Shown piece by piece: positions 36,301 to 54,497 of a stretch of DNA of 64,000 bases. The notes beneath the pieces were generated by a model that was not told where the DNA came from, searched no databases, and saw nothing but the letters and a program-made list of their open reading frames with translations. Every line of letters begins with the position of its first letter. The first letter of the stretch is position 1. This DNA is from Carya illinoinensis. Its lineage: Eukaryota > Streptophyta > Magnoliopsida > Fagales > Juglandaceae. The translations under genes were made by a program, and so were the position numbers. The DNA is taken from positions 2,172,501-2,236,500 of the forward strand of contig NC_056764.1 of assembly GCF_018687715.1 (NCBI RefSeq). The letters are read 5' to 3'.

Positions 36301-38415
36301 GAAGAATGGCAGCTGGTTTGAATGGCTACAGCACTTTACCAGTGCGAACAACTTATGGCACAAGGGAGGATCTTGTTCCAAGATATATTCCGGATAGATT
36401 TGCAGCTCCAGCTGCTTATGAATCTTCAAGTTCTCAAGAGCGCAATTTGAGTTATGGTAACAGAGACCCAAGGAATCCAGACCGGAGTTCTGATAGATCT
36501 CTTGCAATCTCACCACCTGCACGAGGGCAGGGAACAGCTCTTCCTCAAAATGTGCCTTCAGAAAAAGTATGGCTTGAAGAACGCCTTCGGGATAAGTCAA
36601 TGGCAGCAATTAAAGAATATTACAGGTTTCATCTTGTCTTATGTGTGCATCTATTGTCCTGTTATACCAATCCCAATTTTCCAAGTTTAGAGAATCTTGC
36701 ATCATCTGCTTGCTGGCACATGAGTGCTTGCATTAAAACGTCTATACATTCATCTGATTAAATTCTATAGAAGCTATCTAGTGCAAGAGAGTCAAATTAT
36801 GGAATGTTGTCAATCGGTACATGGGCCATATGGGATCTCTCATCTAGGCTCCCTTTGTTTGCTCGCAAGTTGAGATAGGGAATTCATTTTCTCTTCCTTC
36901 ACTGCTCTGTTCACCTTTCTGCCCCTTGTATTGTCTTTGGTTGAAGCTCTGAATTTCGAATGAGCTGGATTGGATTTGATTGGGTATGCTTAGGGTTTTG
37001 AAAATCGACCAGGTTATGAATCTATAAAGTTTTTTATTGTTGCTTATAGTATTTTTACCCATAAAATTGTTGTGGCCATAGTTTTTGACTCGGTGAAGAT
37101 TATTCTTTTAGTGGTGTGGGCATGCTTTGTCATCTCACTTGATTTTCTGAAATGACAAATGAGACTTAGTGAAGAAACCCTATACATATTTTATAAGTTG
37201 TGTTTTCTCTCTTTTTTTCCGTCTATCTAGAGGGTTTGAAAAACATCTTTGAAGCATTTGAATATTCTTTTTTTCTCTCTTAAATTAAGAGACTGAATAA
37301 ATAACAGAACACAGTTCACCTGCTGCCTGAATTAGTTGTCAGCGGGAGTTAAAGGTTGTTTATTGTTTTGAAGGGAGGGATGCGATGAATAGATTTCGCA
37401 TAAAAATATTTTTCATTAAGTGATATGTTTAATAATCATGATGCTAGCTTTTAGGTTCTTGGTATTCACTGTAGCCATACGTCATTTAAACTGTAGGCCT
37501 CGTGTAAACGTTGTTGAAGTGTCACTTGCACTCTACCTCGATCCATTTGTTGGAGCTTGTTTGTGCTGGTGTATTGGCTGTAGAATTGTCTTGAATTCAT
37601 ATCTAAATTAATTTCTTGATATCTACTTGGGAGCATTTAGTTTTCCTGTTGGGACAGTTGTGATATAATCCCCTGTTGCTGAGAAGTGAGAATACAAAAC
37701 TCTATAGCGCTTGTTTATTTATTTATTTATTTTTGCTATCCTTATCAATATACTGGATGATGTTTTATTTATTTATTTATTTATTTTAAAATTCAGTGCC
37801 AGAGACGAGAAAGAAGTTGAACTATGTGTAAAAGAATTGGATTCACCAAGCTTCCATCCGTCGATGGTATCGTTATGGGTTGCAGACTCATTGGAGAGGA
37901 AGGACATGGAAAGGGATCTTTTGGCAAAGCTTCTGATCTATCTTTCTAAGTCCGGGGATGGTGTGTTGACTCAAGCCCAGCTCATCAAAGGGTAAATTAT
38001 ATTTCACAATATTAGTTATGGTCTATCGGCTTTTCGTGATTCAGTGCCCTATTTACTTACAGCTGTTTCGGTACATCTGGCCAGGTTTGAATCTGTTCTG
38101 ACTACTCTGGAAGATGCCGTAAATGATGCCCCAAGAGCACCAGAATTTCTTGGTCATATCTTTGCCAAAGTCATTACAGAAAATGTGATCCCTTTGAGAG
38201 AGATTGGGTGGTTAATACATAAAGGGGGAGAGGAGCCGGGTCATCTTCTAGAAGTTGGGCTTGCGGCAGATGTTCTTGGAAGCACCTTGGAAATTATAAA
38301 ATCCGAGAAGGGGGATTCTGACTTCAATGAAATCTGGGCAAGCTCCACCTTGAGGTTTGAGGATTTTCGGCCTCCAGATCCTAACAGGTCAAGGAAGTTA
38401 GAGAAATTTATTTAG
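30340..38415 (+). CDS. EIF4G: eukaryotic translation initiation factor 4G (eIF4G)
   Basis: Nine coding exons: 30340-30503, 30695-30843, 31030-31182, 31353-31426, 31552-31608, 31898-33331, 33435-36625, 37797-37991 and 38085-38415. The phases agree throughout and give 1,915 residues. The N-terminal half is Pro/Gln/Ser-rich and disordered. An eIF4E-binding motif YSRDFLL lies at residue 1086. The MIF4G domain (KQRQLKGILNKLTPQNFEKL to RKNKWQQRRK) spans about 1273-1490 and binds eIF4A and RNA. An MA3 domain (AIKEYYSARDEKEVELCVKE onward) spans about 1735-1855. The protein joins the mRNA cap complex to the 43S ribosome in the cytosol. The start is the ATG in TATATGTCCCATAAT, opening MSHNQYRSDK, typical of plant eIF4G. 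It is intact; no exon is missing. Confidence 0.95.
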
Positions 38416-39204
38416 GGGGATATTGGATGCTCGTTGTATCTTTGGTAGAAGAAAAGGAAAGAAATTATTCTCTAGCGTTTTAGGCTACTACTTAATTTGC
38501 GACCAAAAAGAAAAAGAAAAGAAATAAATCTTCTGCGGGCGGGCGGGGATTTATATGTCGGGGTTTTTTTTCCCTTTCCTTCTCCATGTCTTAATATTAT
38601 TTTTCAAATTTTAACCAGGATTATGAAAGGTTCAATTGAGCATCGGAAAATTTTAAGTTTTCCTACTTATAATTTTCTTTATTTTCTTGAATAACGCTTG
38701 TGATGTCGACATATTGGGTCGGGTTAATATGAGTTGATGTTAGTATATCTTCGTCGTCTTACAATGGTTTCTGGACGCCATACACAAACACGCATACGCA
38801 TACTCATTCCGTATGTCTTGGCAATTGGCAATAGATCAAAGCTCTAACATATTATGCTCCGTTGAAATTAATGTGTGCTAGAAGGGCTGGTGGATGGTGT
38901 GTGTGTATGTGTTCTGTATTTATAGTTGCTCTAATAAATGTGGTACTCACATTACCCTCTCATTCTAAGCTTTTAGAGTTTTTAGACAGACTTCAAACCT
39001 GAAATAACCACACTAATTTTATTATGGCCTTGACGTGGATTGTTCTTTCCACGTGCACTTGGAATAATGATGTCTATTCAAGTCAATTACGTCCTAAATG
39101 AGGTATTCCATAACAATTCACAAACGCCTTAATCAAAATGAGAGCATCTACTGTGTAAAATCTGGTTTTATACTTTTTTTGCGATAGAGGAATGATAGTG
39201 GTAG

Positions 39205-39350
39205 TTGTAAGTATGCAAGTGCTATGTAATTATCATGAAAAAAAGTGTATAAACACAGGACTCACATAAAAAGAAAATTAATTTTTTATTAGTGGATTTC
39301 ACTTTTTTTTCAAAGTGACTGTATAGCACTTGTGCACTCTATAACTATAT
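39205..39350. mobile_element. foldback MITE
   Basis: The left arm has GCAAGTGCTATGTAATTATC; the right arm, read in reverse, has ACAAGTGCTATACAGTCAC. Both continue toward A/T-rich inner arms (GAAAAAAAGTG and CACTTTTTTTTC). Non-coding, with approximate limits. Confidence 0.5.
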
Positions 39351-39683
39351 ATAACATTACTTTTTGTTATATGTTATCACTTAAAGGTAACATTGCACCA
39401 CATTAGATTGTGTTAATAATTTATTTAATTGAGTAATGTTATATATAAATTCACAAATATACAAACTCTGAAAAAGTGAAACTCACTATAATTAATTTTT
39501 TTTTAAATATTCTCACTTTTTTTAAAATAACTTACATAAATATTCAAAAGCGATATATATTTTTTCAAATAGCTTGCACAAAAAAATTGAGACGAAAACA
39601 TAACTATATATGTATATATTTTTTCAAATAAGATAAAGCAAATTTGAACAAACGACAGACAAACATGTCCATAAGTATTCAAA

Positions 39684-39727
39684 AGCCCAAATTTCAAAAG
39701 GCCTTCAAGTGGAGACCATAGTGGGCT
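39684..39727 (+). promoter_or_regulatory. two TGGGCT-type site II elements before eL43
   Basis: AAGCCCAA at 39684 (TTGGGCTT on the other strand) and TGGGCT at 39722-39727 lie 180-225 bases before the start codon. TGGGCC/T elements are known drivers of plant ribosomal protein and growth genes. Confidence 0.5.
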
Positions 39728-39906
39728 TTAAAACCCATTCCATGGTCCATGCTCTCTCTCCCAAACTCGCAAACCCCTCAGTACCCTAGTCTAGGGCAAC
39801 AAATCTTTCCGCCACCACCACATCTCTTTCATTTTCGACTTTAAACAATCCACTCGACGAGACTCGAGACGCTTCGCTCTCCCGCTCGCCCTCCGACGCT
39901 TCCAAA

Positions 39907-41552
<1,646 letters not shown>

Positions 41553-43202
41553 AACTGAATATCACATGTTCGTCTTTAATTTTGACATTATTAATCTGAA
41601 TGTAGTTGAGGGATGTCTGAACAAAAGTGGAGTATCTGTTTTGTTTTATATTTGATTAAATGTCTTGTTTGGGAGATACAGACTAAGCAGATTCAGCTTG
41701 AGCTGGGTTACGCGGTTTATCATTAGTGCTTCGTTTACAACATGCAGTTTTAGTTTTCCTTTTCTAGCTGGCATTGCAGTGCATAACATATGAAATGGAG
41801 GTTGATGTGCGATCGCATTTTACTTTATAAGCAAAAAACGTCAGGCACCTATGAACAGAAATGGGGTTTTATGCTTCCCTGTTCTGTTTGTCTCAATTAT
41901 AACGGTATTTGTCTCAATTATATTATGTTTGTCTCAAAAGTGACTGCAATCGAATTTTTGTTTTGATAAAACATATTTTGATTCTTTTAGAGCTCTAGCC
42001 GATATTGCAAGACTTAATGCCTTGTTTGTTCAACTAAAATTAAAAATCTCATCTCATCTTAATTTATCATTACAATTTTTTTAAATTTTAATACAAAATA
42101 TAATAAACAATCTAATTTTTAAAAATTTTAATACAAAATTAATATTTAAAAATTATATTATAATAATATTTTATTAATTACTATTTAAAATATTTGATTT
42201 CATCTCATGTGTAATTAAACGAGACCTTACAGTTAGTTTCACGATTGTTTTATAACAATCTGTTTTTTTTTTTTTTTTTTCAATGTAATGACGTACAATG
42301 ATAGCAAAAGTTTCCCAAAAAAGCCCAAGCGTGTCACAGACAACAACATAGTCAACAACATGAGCAATTAGGAGAATCGTCTCTGGCGAGATTTCGGTCC
42401 ACTCCAATGGGTTGAAAACACTGGAGGTCTAATTTTAGGATGCATGCAGTGCAGAGTCGCAGACTACCTATTGCGAGACGTCCCGAGATATGTGCTCCGA
42501 ATACGTCGTGTTGCCGCTTTAAATAACAAACAACACATGAATTCTAGGGAGTAAACATTTTCGCATCACCTCTTCATGACACCGGAAACTAGTAATGCCT
42601 TCCGAGAATCCCCTCTCGAATGTACAGCATTCCTTCGATTTGTTACTAAGAATAGGTGGCAGCTTCCAGTTGGCCACAAACATCCTCGGTAAATGCCACA
42701 ATTAGGACGCTACGCAGATGTAACAAGACATCCGACTTTTATCATTACAAAGAGTACAACGGAAAATGGACGACTTCAATGGAAAATGGAGAGCAATAGA
42801 TTGATTCTTCAACTCCATTACAAAACCAATGAACACGGATACAACAGCAGCTGGGATGAGGTTTTACCTCGGCACCAGCCTTTATGCTACATCTACCTCA
42901 TCTTTACAAAAATGTACTCAGAAAAGCAAAAATTGGTTGAACATATGAGATGGATACCATCATCGTCAACCCTCCTCTCTCTCTCTCTCTCTCTCTCTAC
43001 AATCTTTAAGCAGTGTTTATAACCATCCCAACCCTCTTCAGATATCTTCCTCACTGCTGCTCACTGATTCCAAGAAGCTTCGCCAACTGGGTCCTCTCAA
43101 AGGAAGCCAAAGAGAAGATGACAAGATAAAACACAAACCTACTCAGTCAGGAAAACATGATACGCCATTGTTATGATGCGGCAGTCAGACACATTAGGAG
43201 TC
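41553..43202. other. convergent spacer between eL43 and MORN genes
   Basis: Holds both 3' untranslated regions, an AT-rich MITE at about 42019-42231, a T-run at 42263-42281 and a (CT)n stretch near 42975-42998. There is no gene. Confidence 0.55.
42019..42231 (+). mobile_element. AT-rich MITE, family copy 2
   Basis: Runs from CCTTGTTTGTTCAACT to TTAAACGAGACCTTA. The interior has ATCTCATCTCATC, ACAAAATATAATAAACAAT and AAATTATATTATAATAATAT. It is closely matched by the copy at 61470-61680. Non-coding. Confidence 0.6.
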
Positions 43203-43823
43203 TCACACGATTGGAATTGGAATGTTGTCGTTGCCATTATGGTGCATTTGTTTTTGGACGGCCTTAACAGCTGCTACTCTAGCTGCATTGGCAGCTCTAT
43301 TGGCAGATGCTACTGCCCTGTTGACCCTTTCATCCACCTTTGCCACATCATAGGCTTTCTCTGCCGCTCGTCGAGCTTCCTGATTGTAAATCAGAATAAC
43401 AGAACTAATCAGAAAGAAACCCTTTACTAGTTTTTCAAATTGCTTAATTAACTGTCTACCGTTTGTTATTCTGTGTCCACCTCCTATATCTTTACAGTAT
43501 TGAGGTAGGAAGTAAAGTACCTGCACTGCATTCAGCACTTTGGAATGATATACAGCGACAGGAGATACAGGAGAGGTGGTGTTCTGTGTACTTGGAATGT
43601 CAAGAACTCCATTTTGCCAGTGACCAGATTGTGTTTCACCATTTCTGAATGTGTACATTCCAAGCCCTTGCCTTCTACCCTCATGCCAGGCTCCCTCGTA
43701 TCGATGTCCATTTGCGAAAGAATAGACCCCAAACCCATGCATCTTGTCAGCAAAATATTCTCCGGCATACGTGTCCCCATTTCTAAATAAGATAAAAATA
43801 CATGTGTTGTGATCAAGTATAAA

Positions 43824-43902
<79 letters not shown>

Positions 43903-45750
43903 CCGATTATTGAGAAAGAAACTTACATACATACAGATGATATGTGTAAAATCAATGTTGGCTCATATCGTCCATTTGGCAATGTTATCCATGTTTTTAA
44001 TATAAAAAATGTGATAAATCAATCGCATGTGTGTTGTTCTAACATTACTGATGAATTATGATAAAGAAAATTAACAGAAAAACTGTTCATACCGAATAGT
44101 AATATCATTGGTTCATCATTTTAGATGGGAGGGCTGCTTTATTAATCATAACTTTATAATTTAGTTAAAAGTATGGCACGAAGCATACAAAACAAATAAC
44201 GTCTTCCTAACTGTAGGTTACCGGGAAAATGAAATCAGGCATTTGAAGAAGAGATCATTCTGATCCTGTCATGCGTTAAAAAGCATAGGCTTTGAGCAAT
44301 AAATACCTAATACTCGAGCACTAAAACAATAAGCTAAATTGCAGTGATAGATATATCAGTTTCATGTTATCTCTAATCTAGAAGGACCCAACAAAAACCA
44401 TGCCGATAGTTCATCAACCTCTAACAACTTTAAAAAAAACCACTACAACTTAATATTGAATATCTTAACTTGAGCTCCAACTCTAAACAAGAATTAGCAA
44501 CCAAGACCAATCACAAAAGCAAAGACCACCCTATTACCCAGAAATCATTATCAAATTTATCACCAGTTGGCAGAAATCTCCATTCTTCAATCATTAATTA
44601 AACCCCCTCCCCCCTAAACCCAAAAAAAAAAAAGTAATTAGATCCCGGACCTGAAATGGTAGTGCCCAAGGCCGTGCTTGACGCCCCATTTGAACTCCCC
44701 GACATACCGGCTCCCATCCTCGCAGGTATGCACTCCGCACCCATGACTTTGTCCATTTGCCCATTCTCCGGAATAAACATCACCGGTATAAAACCGATAC
44801 ACCCCAAAGCCATTCCGAAGCCCCAGCCGATACTGCCCACGGTACCGACTCCCCCTGGCCCACGTCTCGACACCATAGCCGTCATACTTGCCATCTACCC
44901 AATCGCCCTCGTACCTCCCACTCATGTAATAGTAATACACCCCATTCCCCGAGCACTTTCCCTTGTGGAACTCACCCTCGTACACGTCCCCGTTGCGATA
45001 GACCTGGACCCAACACCCAGAATTCGGTCTCTTCTCGGGTTTGGGCCGCGAACCAATCGTCCAAAACACCGGCAGAGGCGGCCGGGAGATGGTAGAGCAG
45101 TGGGAGAGCTTGATCGGGAATGACCGCGCGAGGAATAGGCGTATGGAGGGGAGGCGAGGGAGCGCGAGGTTGAGCGAGAACAAGAGGGCCGCGGAGAAGG
45201 CAAAGGCGGAGAGGAAGTCGAGGATGAAGGTATGGCTTGGATGGGAGACCAAGAAGTAGAAGAACGGAAGGGAGAGCAAAAGGATCAGCCGCAGATGCAC
45301 CCGCAGTCGCCGAAAGTGCTTCGCTTTGCGAAGAGTCCGATACAAAAAGGTCTTGACGGCAAGCGAGACGGAGAAAAATGAAGCGTTTTGGGGATTGAAT
45401 TGCGGCGGGTGCGAGTGGAATTGGTAAATGGTAGGGGATTTGGAGAGGGAGGAATGGGTTTGGGTCAAAAGGGTCCGCTTGTAAGGGGTTGAAGAAGAGG
45501 AAGAAGAAGGAGAAGGAGGGGCAACAGGGGCATTCTGTAGTAGATGCTGGTGGGAGGGGGATTGAAGAGGAAGAGAAGAAGAGGAGGGATGAAAAGATTG
45601 TTCTGGGTAAGGGGAAAGGTGGGAATTGTAAGATAATTTGTGGTGGAGTGAGGAAGGAGGAGGGAAAAGGAGAGGAGGGGTAGGGTTGAAATCGGAAGAG
45701 ACGCCGCTGCTTTCTGTTCCGATCTGAACTTCGGATTTCTTCTGATGCAT
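43203..45750 (-). CDS. MORN-repeat protein with membrane segments
   Basis: Three exons on the minus strand, 45750-44651, 43782-43521 and 43379-43203, give 512 residues. The N terminus (MHQKKSEVQIGTESSGVSSD) matches the plant group often labelled SET7/9-like MORN proteins; no SET domain is present. A Ser/Pro-rich region follows, then two hydrophobic segments at about 154-170 and 174-197. Seven to eight MORN repeats lie from about 240 to 430, for example YEGEFHKGKCSGNGVYYY and YAGEYFADKMHGFGVYSF. The tail is an Ala-rich helix (EARRAAEKAYDVAKV). MORN repeats bind membrane lipids or act as scaffolds; no enzymatic domain is seen. An ATG seven codons upstream (45771) is in frame, but MHQKKSE fits the family start. 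Opposite-strand ORFs at 44650-45260 are shadows. Confidence 0.9.
43826..43900. repeat. (GA)n microsatellite in MORN intron 1
   Basis: 75 bases of pure GA (CT in the transcript), close to the 3' end of intron 1. It lies about 45 bases upstream of the exon 2 acceptor in transcript order and so extends the polypyrimidine tract. Confidence 0.9.
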
Positions 45751-48700
45751 TACATATAAGAAAGAAAACACCTTTTCCCTCTCCTTCTCTCTTTTTTTTC
45801 TTCTATTGTTTTCTGATGAAATTTTCTCTCCTTGTGATTTCTGTGTTGGAATGAATTCAAATGGGCGTTGCGATATTTTTTATGGGAAATGTTTTGGGTG
45901 TTGGTGCTGTCGTTGTTCCTTCTCCGAGAGAGATGGAGAGCGGTGTGAGCGTGAAGTTTTTGGCAATGAGAGAGAGAGAGAGAGAGGAATTTGAAAGCAA
46001 TGGAAGAAATTGAAATGCAAGGGAAGACCGTAAAATACAGAGTGACCAATTCTCTCCTATGGAGTCACGTAAGGGATTGGGAAGGGGGAGGGAGGATCTG
46101 GGCTTCCCAAATTCACCTCATAAATCACGTTAACTACTGACATGCCATTTTTTTTAGCTTCAAAATTTTTTTTTTTTTTTTACTTATAATTATTAAATAA
46201 TTTTGAAATACAAGTTTTGATTCCCATCTTAAAATAATATATTATTAAAAATTGTTCTATCATCTTCTCTCTCTTTTGTTTTTTAGCTTTTTTTTTTTTT
46301 TTATTACAATGTTATTTTAAAATCATGTTTGAACCTGGGTTTTGATTTGATAATGTTGTTTTTCACATGAAAGTACAAAGATTTTACACGGATTTAGGTA
46401 TAAACGATCAAGTTTATATAATTATATTTTCAATTAAAGATATTTATGTAAAAAAATATTACTCTTTAAAATTATTTTATAAAACTACCATCCATTTAAA
46501 ACACGATTAAATCGGAATAATTCCAAAGATTGCGCTTACTTGTCAACTAAGAAACTGAAGTTTTTTAATTATTATTCTAGAAGTGATTGTTGTGTTAGTT
46601 CTTGTCAAAAGTAGATCTCTCCCTTTATTCTATACTTTATATTTATTTATTTATCATATGAGTAGGTAGAATACATTTATATTTGAATCTTCATGAAAAA
46701 TAGAAGCTTTCTAGCAATATGCTCTAGCTTTTGAATCCTAATTTCCTCCCTTTTCAATTTTTTTGTACTTGGAAAATTTGGCTTTCTGACATGCCTCTGA
46801 GATTGATAACATTTATATTCAAGTTCGGTAATTTGTATGCTTGACTTTTTCTTTTTACCAACAAAAGAAAGCCACAAGCATCTTAACATGAATTATAATA
46901 ACTTTATATATATATATATATATAATAGCTTTTAGAACCCTGGGGTTGGCTGTAAGTGGTAAACGCTTTAAGTTTGGAGGAATGCTCTCTTCAACTTTAA
47001 AATTTGAATCTTCTTGAGCGCAAATAATTTATAAGAAATATTAGATTGCAGATTTTTTTTTTTTAATTACTTGATGTGTACTTGTAAAAACCTTCTTACC
47101 GAAAGTTTGTGCATCTTAAGATTAGTTAGAACATTGTTCCTGGACACTCAGTGCCAATAAAACCAAATTATATCATAGCTTTTGGTGCACTAAGGCATGA
47201 ACAGGTCTCAACTTTTGTGTAGAGTTCACGACCAATCAAGGGGAGGAAGAAAAAAGGGTAAGCAATAATGTGCTTTCTCAAAAAATTAAAGATAAAAGGT
47301 TTGAACAGGGATGATTTTGTTTATGACATTTCTAAATACAAAGAGAACCAAAAATGATGGAATTAATCTCTCTAAAGATCTGCAGAATGATCACAGATCA
47401 AGGGCTTAGTTTTTTCAGCAACACGAGGAAACAAATGTGTGTATACGAGTAATTATTAGGTAGATTCGAAATAAGAGCATAGTACTCTCATCTAATCACA
47501 TGATGACATATCATTAAAAATTAGAAGCTTATATCAATACATTTCATTCTTTAATAAGTTTACAGTAAAAGGATGGGAAATTTTTTAATATATGGTCGTT
47601 TTCAAGGCCAAACTTTGGGCAGATGGGTTTTCCCACGAAGTTCGATTTTCCCAAGGTAGCACAACATCTATACAATTGGTACCGATTGAGAAATGATTTG
47701 AAAGCAACCACTTCTCGGCCATTTCGAAACTGTAATCTTTCAGGCAATATTGGAACCTTGGTTTCTTGTTCCTTTAAATATTTTGCCGACCGACCCCATG
47801 CAGTGAGATTAGCTTTTTTTTTAACCTTTTATCGATGATAAAGAGGCAAATAATTTAACAACCCACTTTAAAAAAATATAAGAAGATTGTCACCCCCCTA
47901 ACTTTTCAGTCATTTACTAACTAACACTAGCATCACGGGTTGAAATGTGGTGTCTTTGCTTTGCTTGTTGATAGAGATTGCTACTCAATGAGTGAGTAAA
48001 AACAGGAGGGAGTCGGAAGCTTTGCCTTTCAGTATGATTATATAATATATATTTGAACCCAATAGATCATTGGTTGCTTGAGTATTTTATTATTTTTTTG
48101 TGACATTATTATTATTATTAACATAAGATTGATCCCTTTTGGTTTATCTATATATTCATGAAATTTTAATCAAAGAAATACTACTCTTCACTATTATTTT
48201 ATTCCTATTTCCCCCTCCGCCTGCTCCATTTTCTGCTGCATCAGAATCTGAAAACCTTTTTTTTATTGGCCATGAACATTATATCTAGTTCATCAATCCT
48301 CAAAAGAAGTTAATGTTATGGTAGAATTCATGAAATGAAGAACAAAATAAAAGTAGTGGAAAAAGGAAGTACAATTTATTAAAAAAGAATAGAAAAATAT
48401 TGGAAAGTCATAGAAAAGAGATGAGGCCAACTGAACATGGTAGAAGATAGAGCTAGTGAAGTAGATTTTCTATGGACAAGTTGGCAGCAAGAGATTGCCA
48501 AGGCCAAGGACATCCTGCTGTAGTGTTTCAACTTTCTTTCATGTCTTTAATTTCATAGTCAAGTAGGTGAGATTTTTTTTTTTTAACAAACACAGTCTAG
48601 TGGTGAACACTTAAAAAAAAAAAAAAAATGCAGTCCCTACCAATCCTTGCACATGCCATGAATATGTTCGTTATATGTTGCTTGCCAAACAAATTATCAT

Positions 48701-49823
48701 GATTTTAAGCTTTTTCCCCCCCCCCGTTCTCAACAAACATGCAATGGTAAAATAAAAATAAAAGAATAATACCAATCACATTTGGTTGTCTACCTTTAAT
48801 AATGTTTTAAGTGGGGGTAATCAATGTCACTCGATTTGCAATTTTATCTGTTTTTTGTAATTTTGTTTTCGAATGGCTAAGCAGGCGCCACGCTTCATAA
48901 ATCATGGTTTTGCCCCCCCTCGATTTCCGGCTCCATTCATCAAACATGCCTACAAAAATGGTCAACTTGATCAAGTAGATAATACAATTTTTCTTCTGCG
49001 TTTGTTTATTTATATTATTTGTAAATTCTCCAGCAAGTTATATACATCACGTCACTCTAATAAAACCATTTGCATCAAGCAGTATTACATCAGAAAAACA
49101 GAGCAGGAAATGGGATTGAATCCCTACCAGGCTACCAAGAATTCTCAACTGCCACACCATTGTTTAAGATAATTCAGAGAAATATGTAGGTATTTTTTAT
49201 GAATATATAGATTATACAATATCATATCATGGACAGAAAAACAAAAAAAGGAAAAATATTGCAGAAAATATAGGAAAAGGAAACCCTAGAATATATGCAG
49301 GTGCGACTAATAGACAAGACATATAGGAAAATATAGAAATTTTCTTGACGAATATTCTGACCAATAGAATAATAAAATATTGTTCATGACAACAATTTGT
49401 TAAAAAAATAAAAAAAAAACCGATATCTTCGAAATCAGTGATATGTCGATTTTGTCAAGCCTCACGATATCTCACCAATATGTTTTAAATTTAAGACACT
49501 GGTGAATACTCTACTACTACAAAATCACAGAAAAGTAACTCAGGCAAGGGGAACTGCAAAGCACCCGTCATATCCTCAACCCATGATAAACATAGAAGCT
49601 TACAAACGCTCTGTTAAAATCAAGAAATCAAATAAAAGGATAGGGTTGCACTGCTAATAGGCAGATTTTCACTTTAAACATTTTCATTGGCAAATCAAAT
49701 CCAGTACTCTTGCATTTCATCTTGCTTGTTAGAGCCACTCATATTTCAACATAAGCACGAGGAAAGATGAGGGCAACCACAAATGGACAATTGATCACAA
49801 AATAGTAATTCCCACCTCTAATC
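45751..49823. other. spacer between MORN and CK2 beta genes
   Basis: Starts with the MORN leader and promoter (CT-rich, with a GA run at about 45969-45985). The remaining 3.7 kb is AT-rich with T/A runs, an (AT)n near 46907-46924 and a short C run near 48716-48725. ORFs of 60-100 codons (for example 47623-47838 and 48873-49172) show no domain or splice partner. I see no gene or defined mobile element. Confidence 0.5.
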
Positions 49824-53554
<3,731 letters not shown>

Positions 53555-54497
53555 AATTTCTGTCCAAATACCTCACTAGCTCTTACACGATGCCCGGGAT
53601 TCGAAAAGGCCAAAGATTTCAAGCTCTGTGGCCGTTTATATATCGGTCACTAATATGTCTGGACGTACAAACAGAGAAAGACCCTCTCAATTTGGACAAT
53701 AATGGTGGGGAGGGAATTAGGGTTTTTGGGATCGGACGGTCATGTCTTGGAGGGGGAAGAGAGATCGAGGTTGGTAGAGCATGGATTGGAAGAGGAATAG
53801 AGAAGTAGATAGAGAAAAATAGAAGTAGAAAGCTAGGGTTTCTGATTGTGACAAATACGGGAATGGGAGAGACGCCGAGCTCCTGTTAGGATCCCCACTG
53901 TCTCTCTTTGTTTTGTCCTCCTTCCTGTATCTGTATCATCATTTGTTTTTGGGTTTAAATTATTATTATTATTTGTTTTTATTTCATTTTTTTTCAGATA
54001 GTTTATTTTCTGAATTTTGTTACACGTAATACTAATAATTTTTTAATATAATTAACATGAAATTTTTTAACGTCAATGAAATACTGAATGTATAAAAAAT
54101 ATTTAAAATAAAAATTACTAATTCATTTTTTTCTTAAAATATGTATGTGCTTGAAAGATAGTTTAACGAGTATTGAAAAAAATAAGTAATAATATATGCG
54201 TGCAATTGTTTTTATAATTTTTTAAATAATTATATTTTAAATTAAAGATATTTTATTTACGGTCCAAAAGAGATATTTTTCCGTTTCATAAACGCAACGA
54301 ACTTAACCCGAGTTTACTAGGCACACTGTGCGCAGGCCCAAACTAACCCTAGTTGCACGCCAGCCTCTTCTATTTATTCGAGGGCCGTGATACTCTTCCA
54401 TTCCTCGTGCTATCTCCCATTCTTTCCTTCTATTTCCACTTCTGTCCCATTTCTAACCCCTAGGTTTAGCTTCCAGCCGTTGCCTTCAACGACAACA
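53555..54497. promoter_or_regulatory. divergent promoter region between CKB and GRP
   Basis: The two genes start 943 bases apart on opposite strands. On the GRP side, GGCCCA (54335-54340) and the telo-box AACCCTAG (54345-54352) lie just before a TATA-like TATTTATT (54371-54378), which sits about 120 bases before the GRP ATG. On the CKB side the first 300 bases are GA-rich leader. The centre (53940-54290) is AT-rich. Confidence 0.6.

Larger units (their letters stand above)
38416..39906. other. spacer between eIF4G and eL43 genes
   Basis: Contains the eIF4G tail, a foldback MITE at about 39205-39350, AT-rich sequence to 39650, and the eL43 promoter and leader. There is no gene. Confidence 0.55.

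Noticed and set aside
44656..45123. 155-codon plus-strand ORF opposite the MORN gene
   Set aside because: Lies exactly opposite MORN repeats in GC-rich coding DNA; Pro/Ile-rich shadow without a domain.
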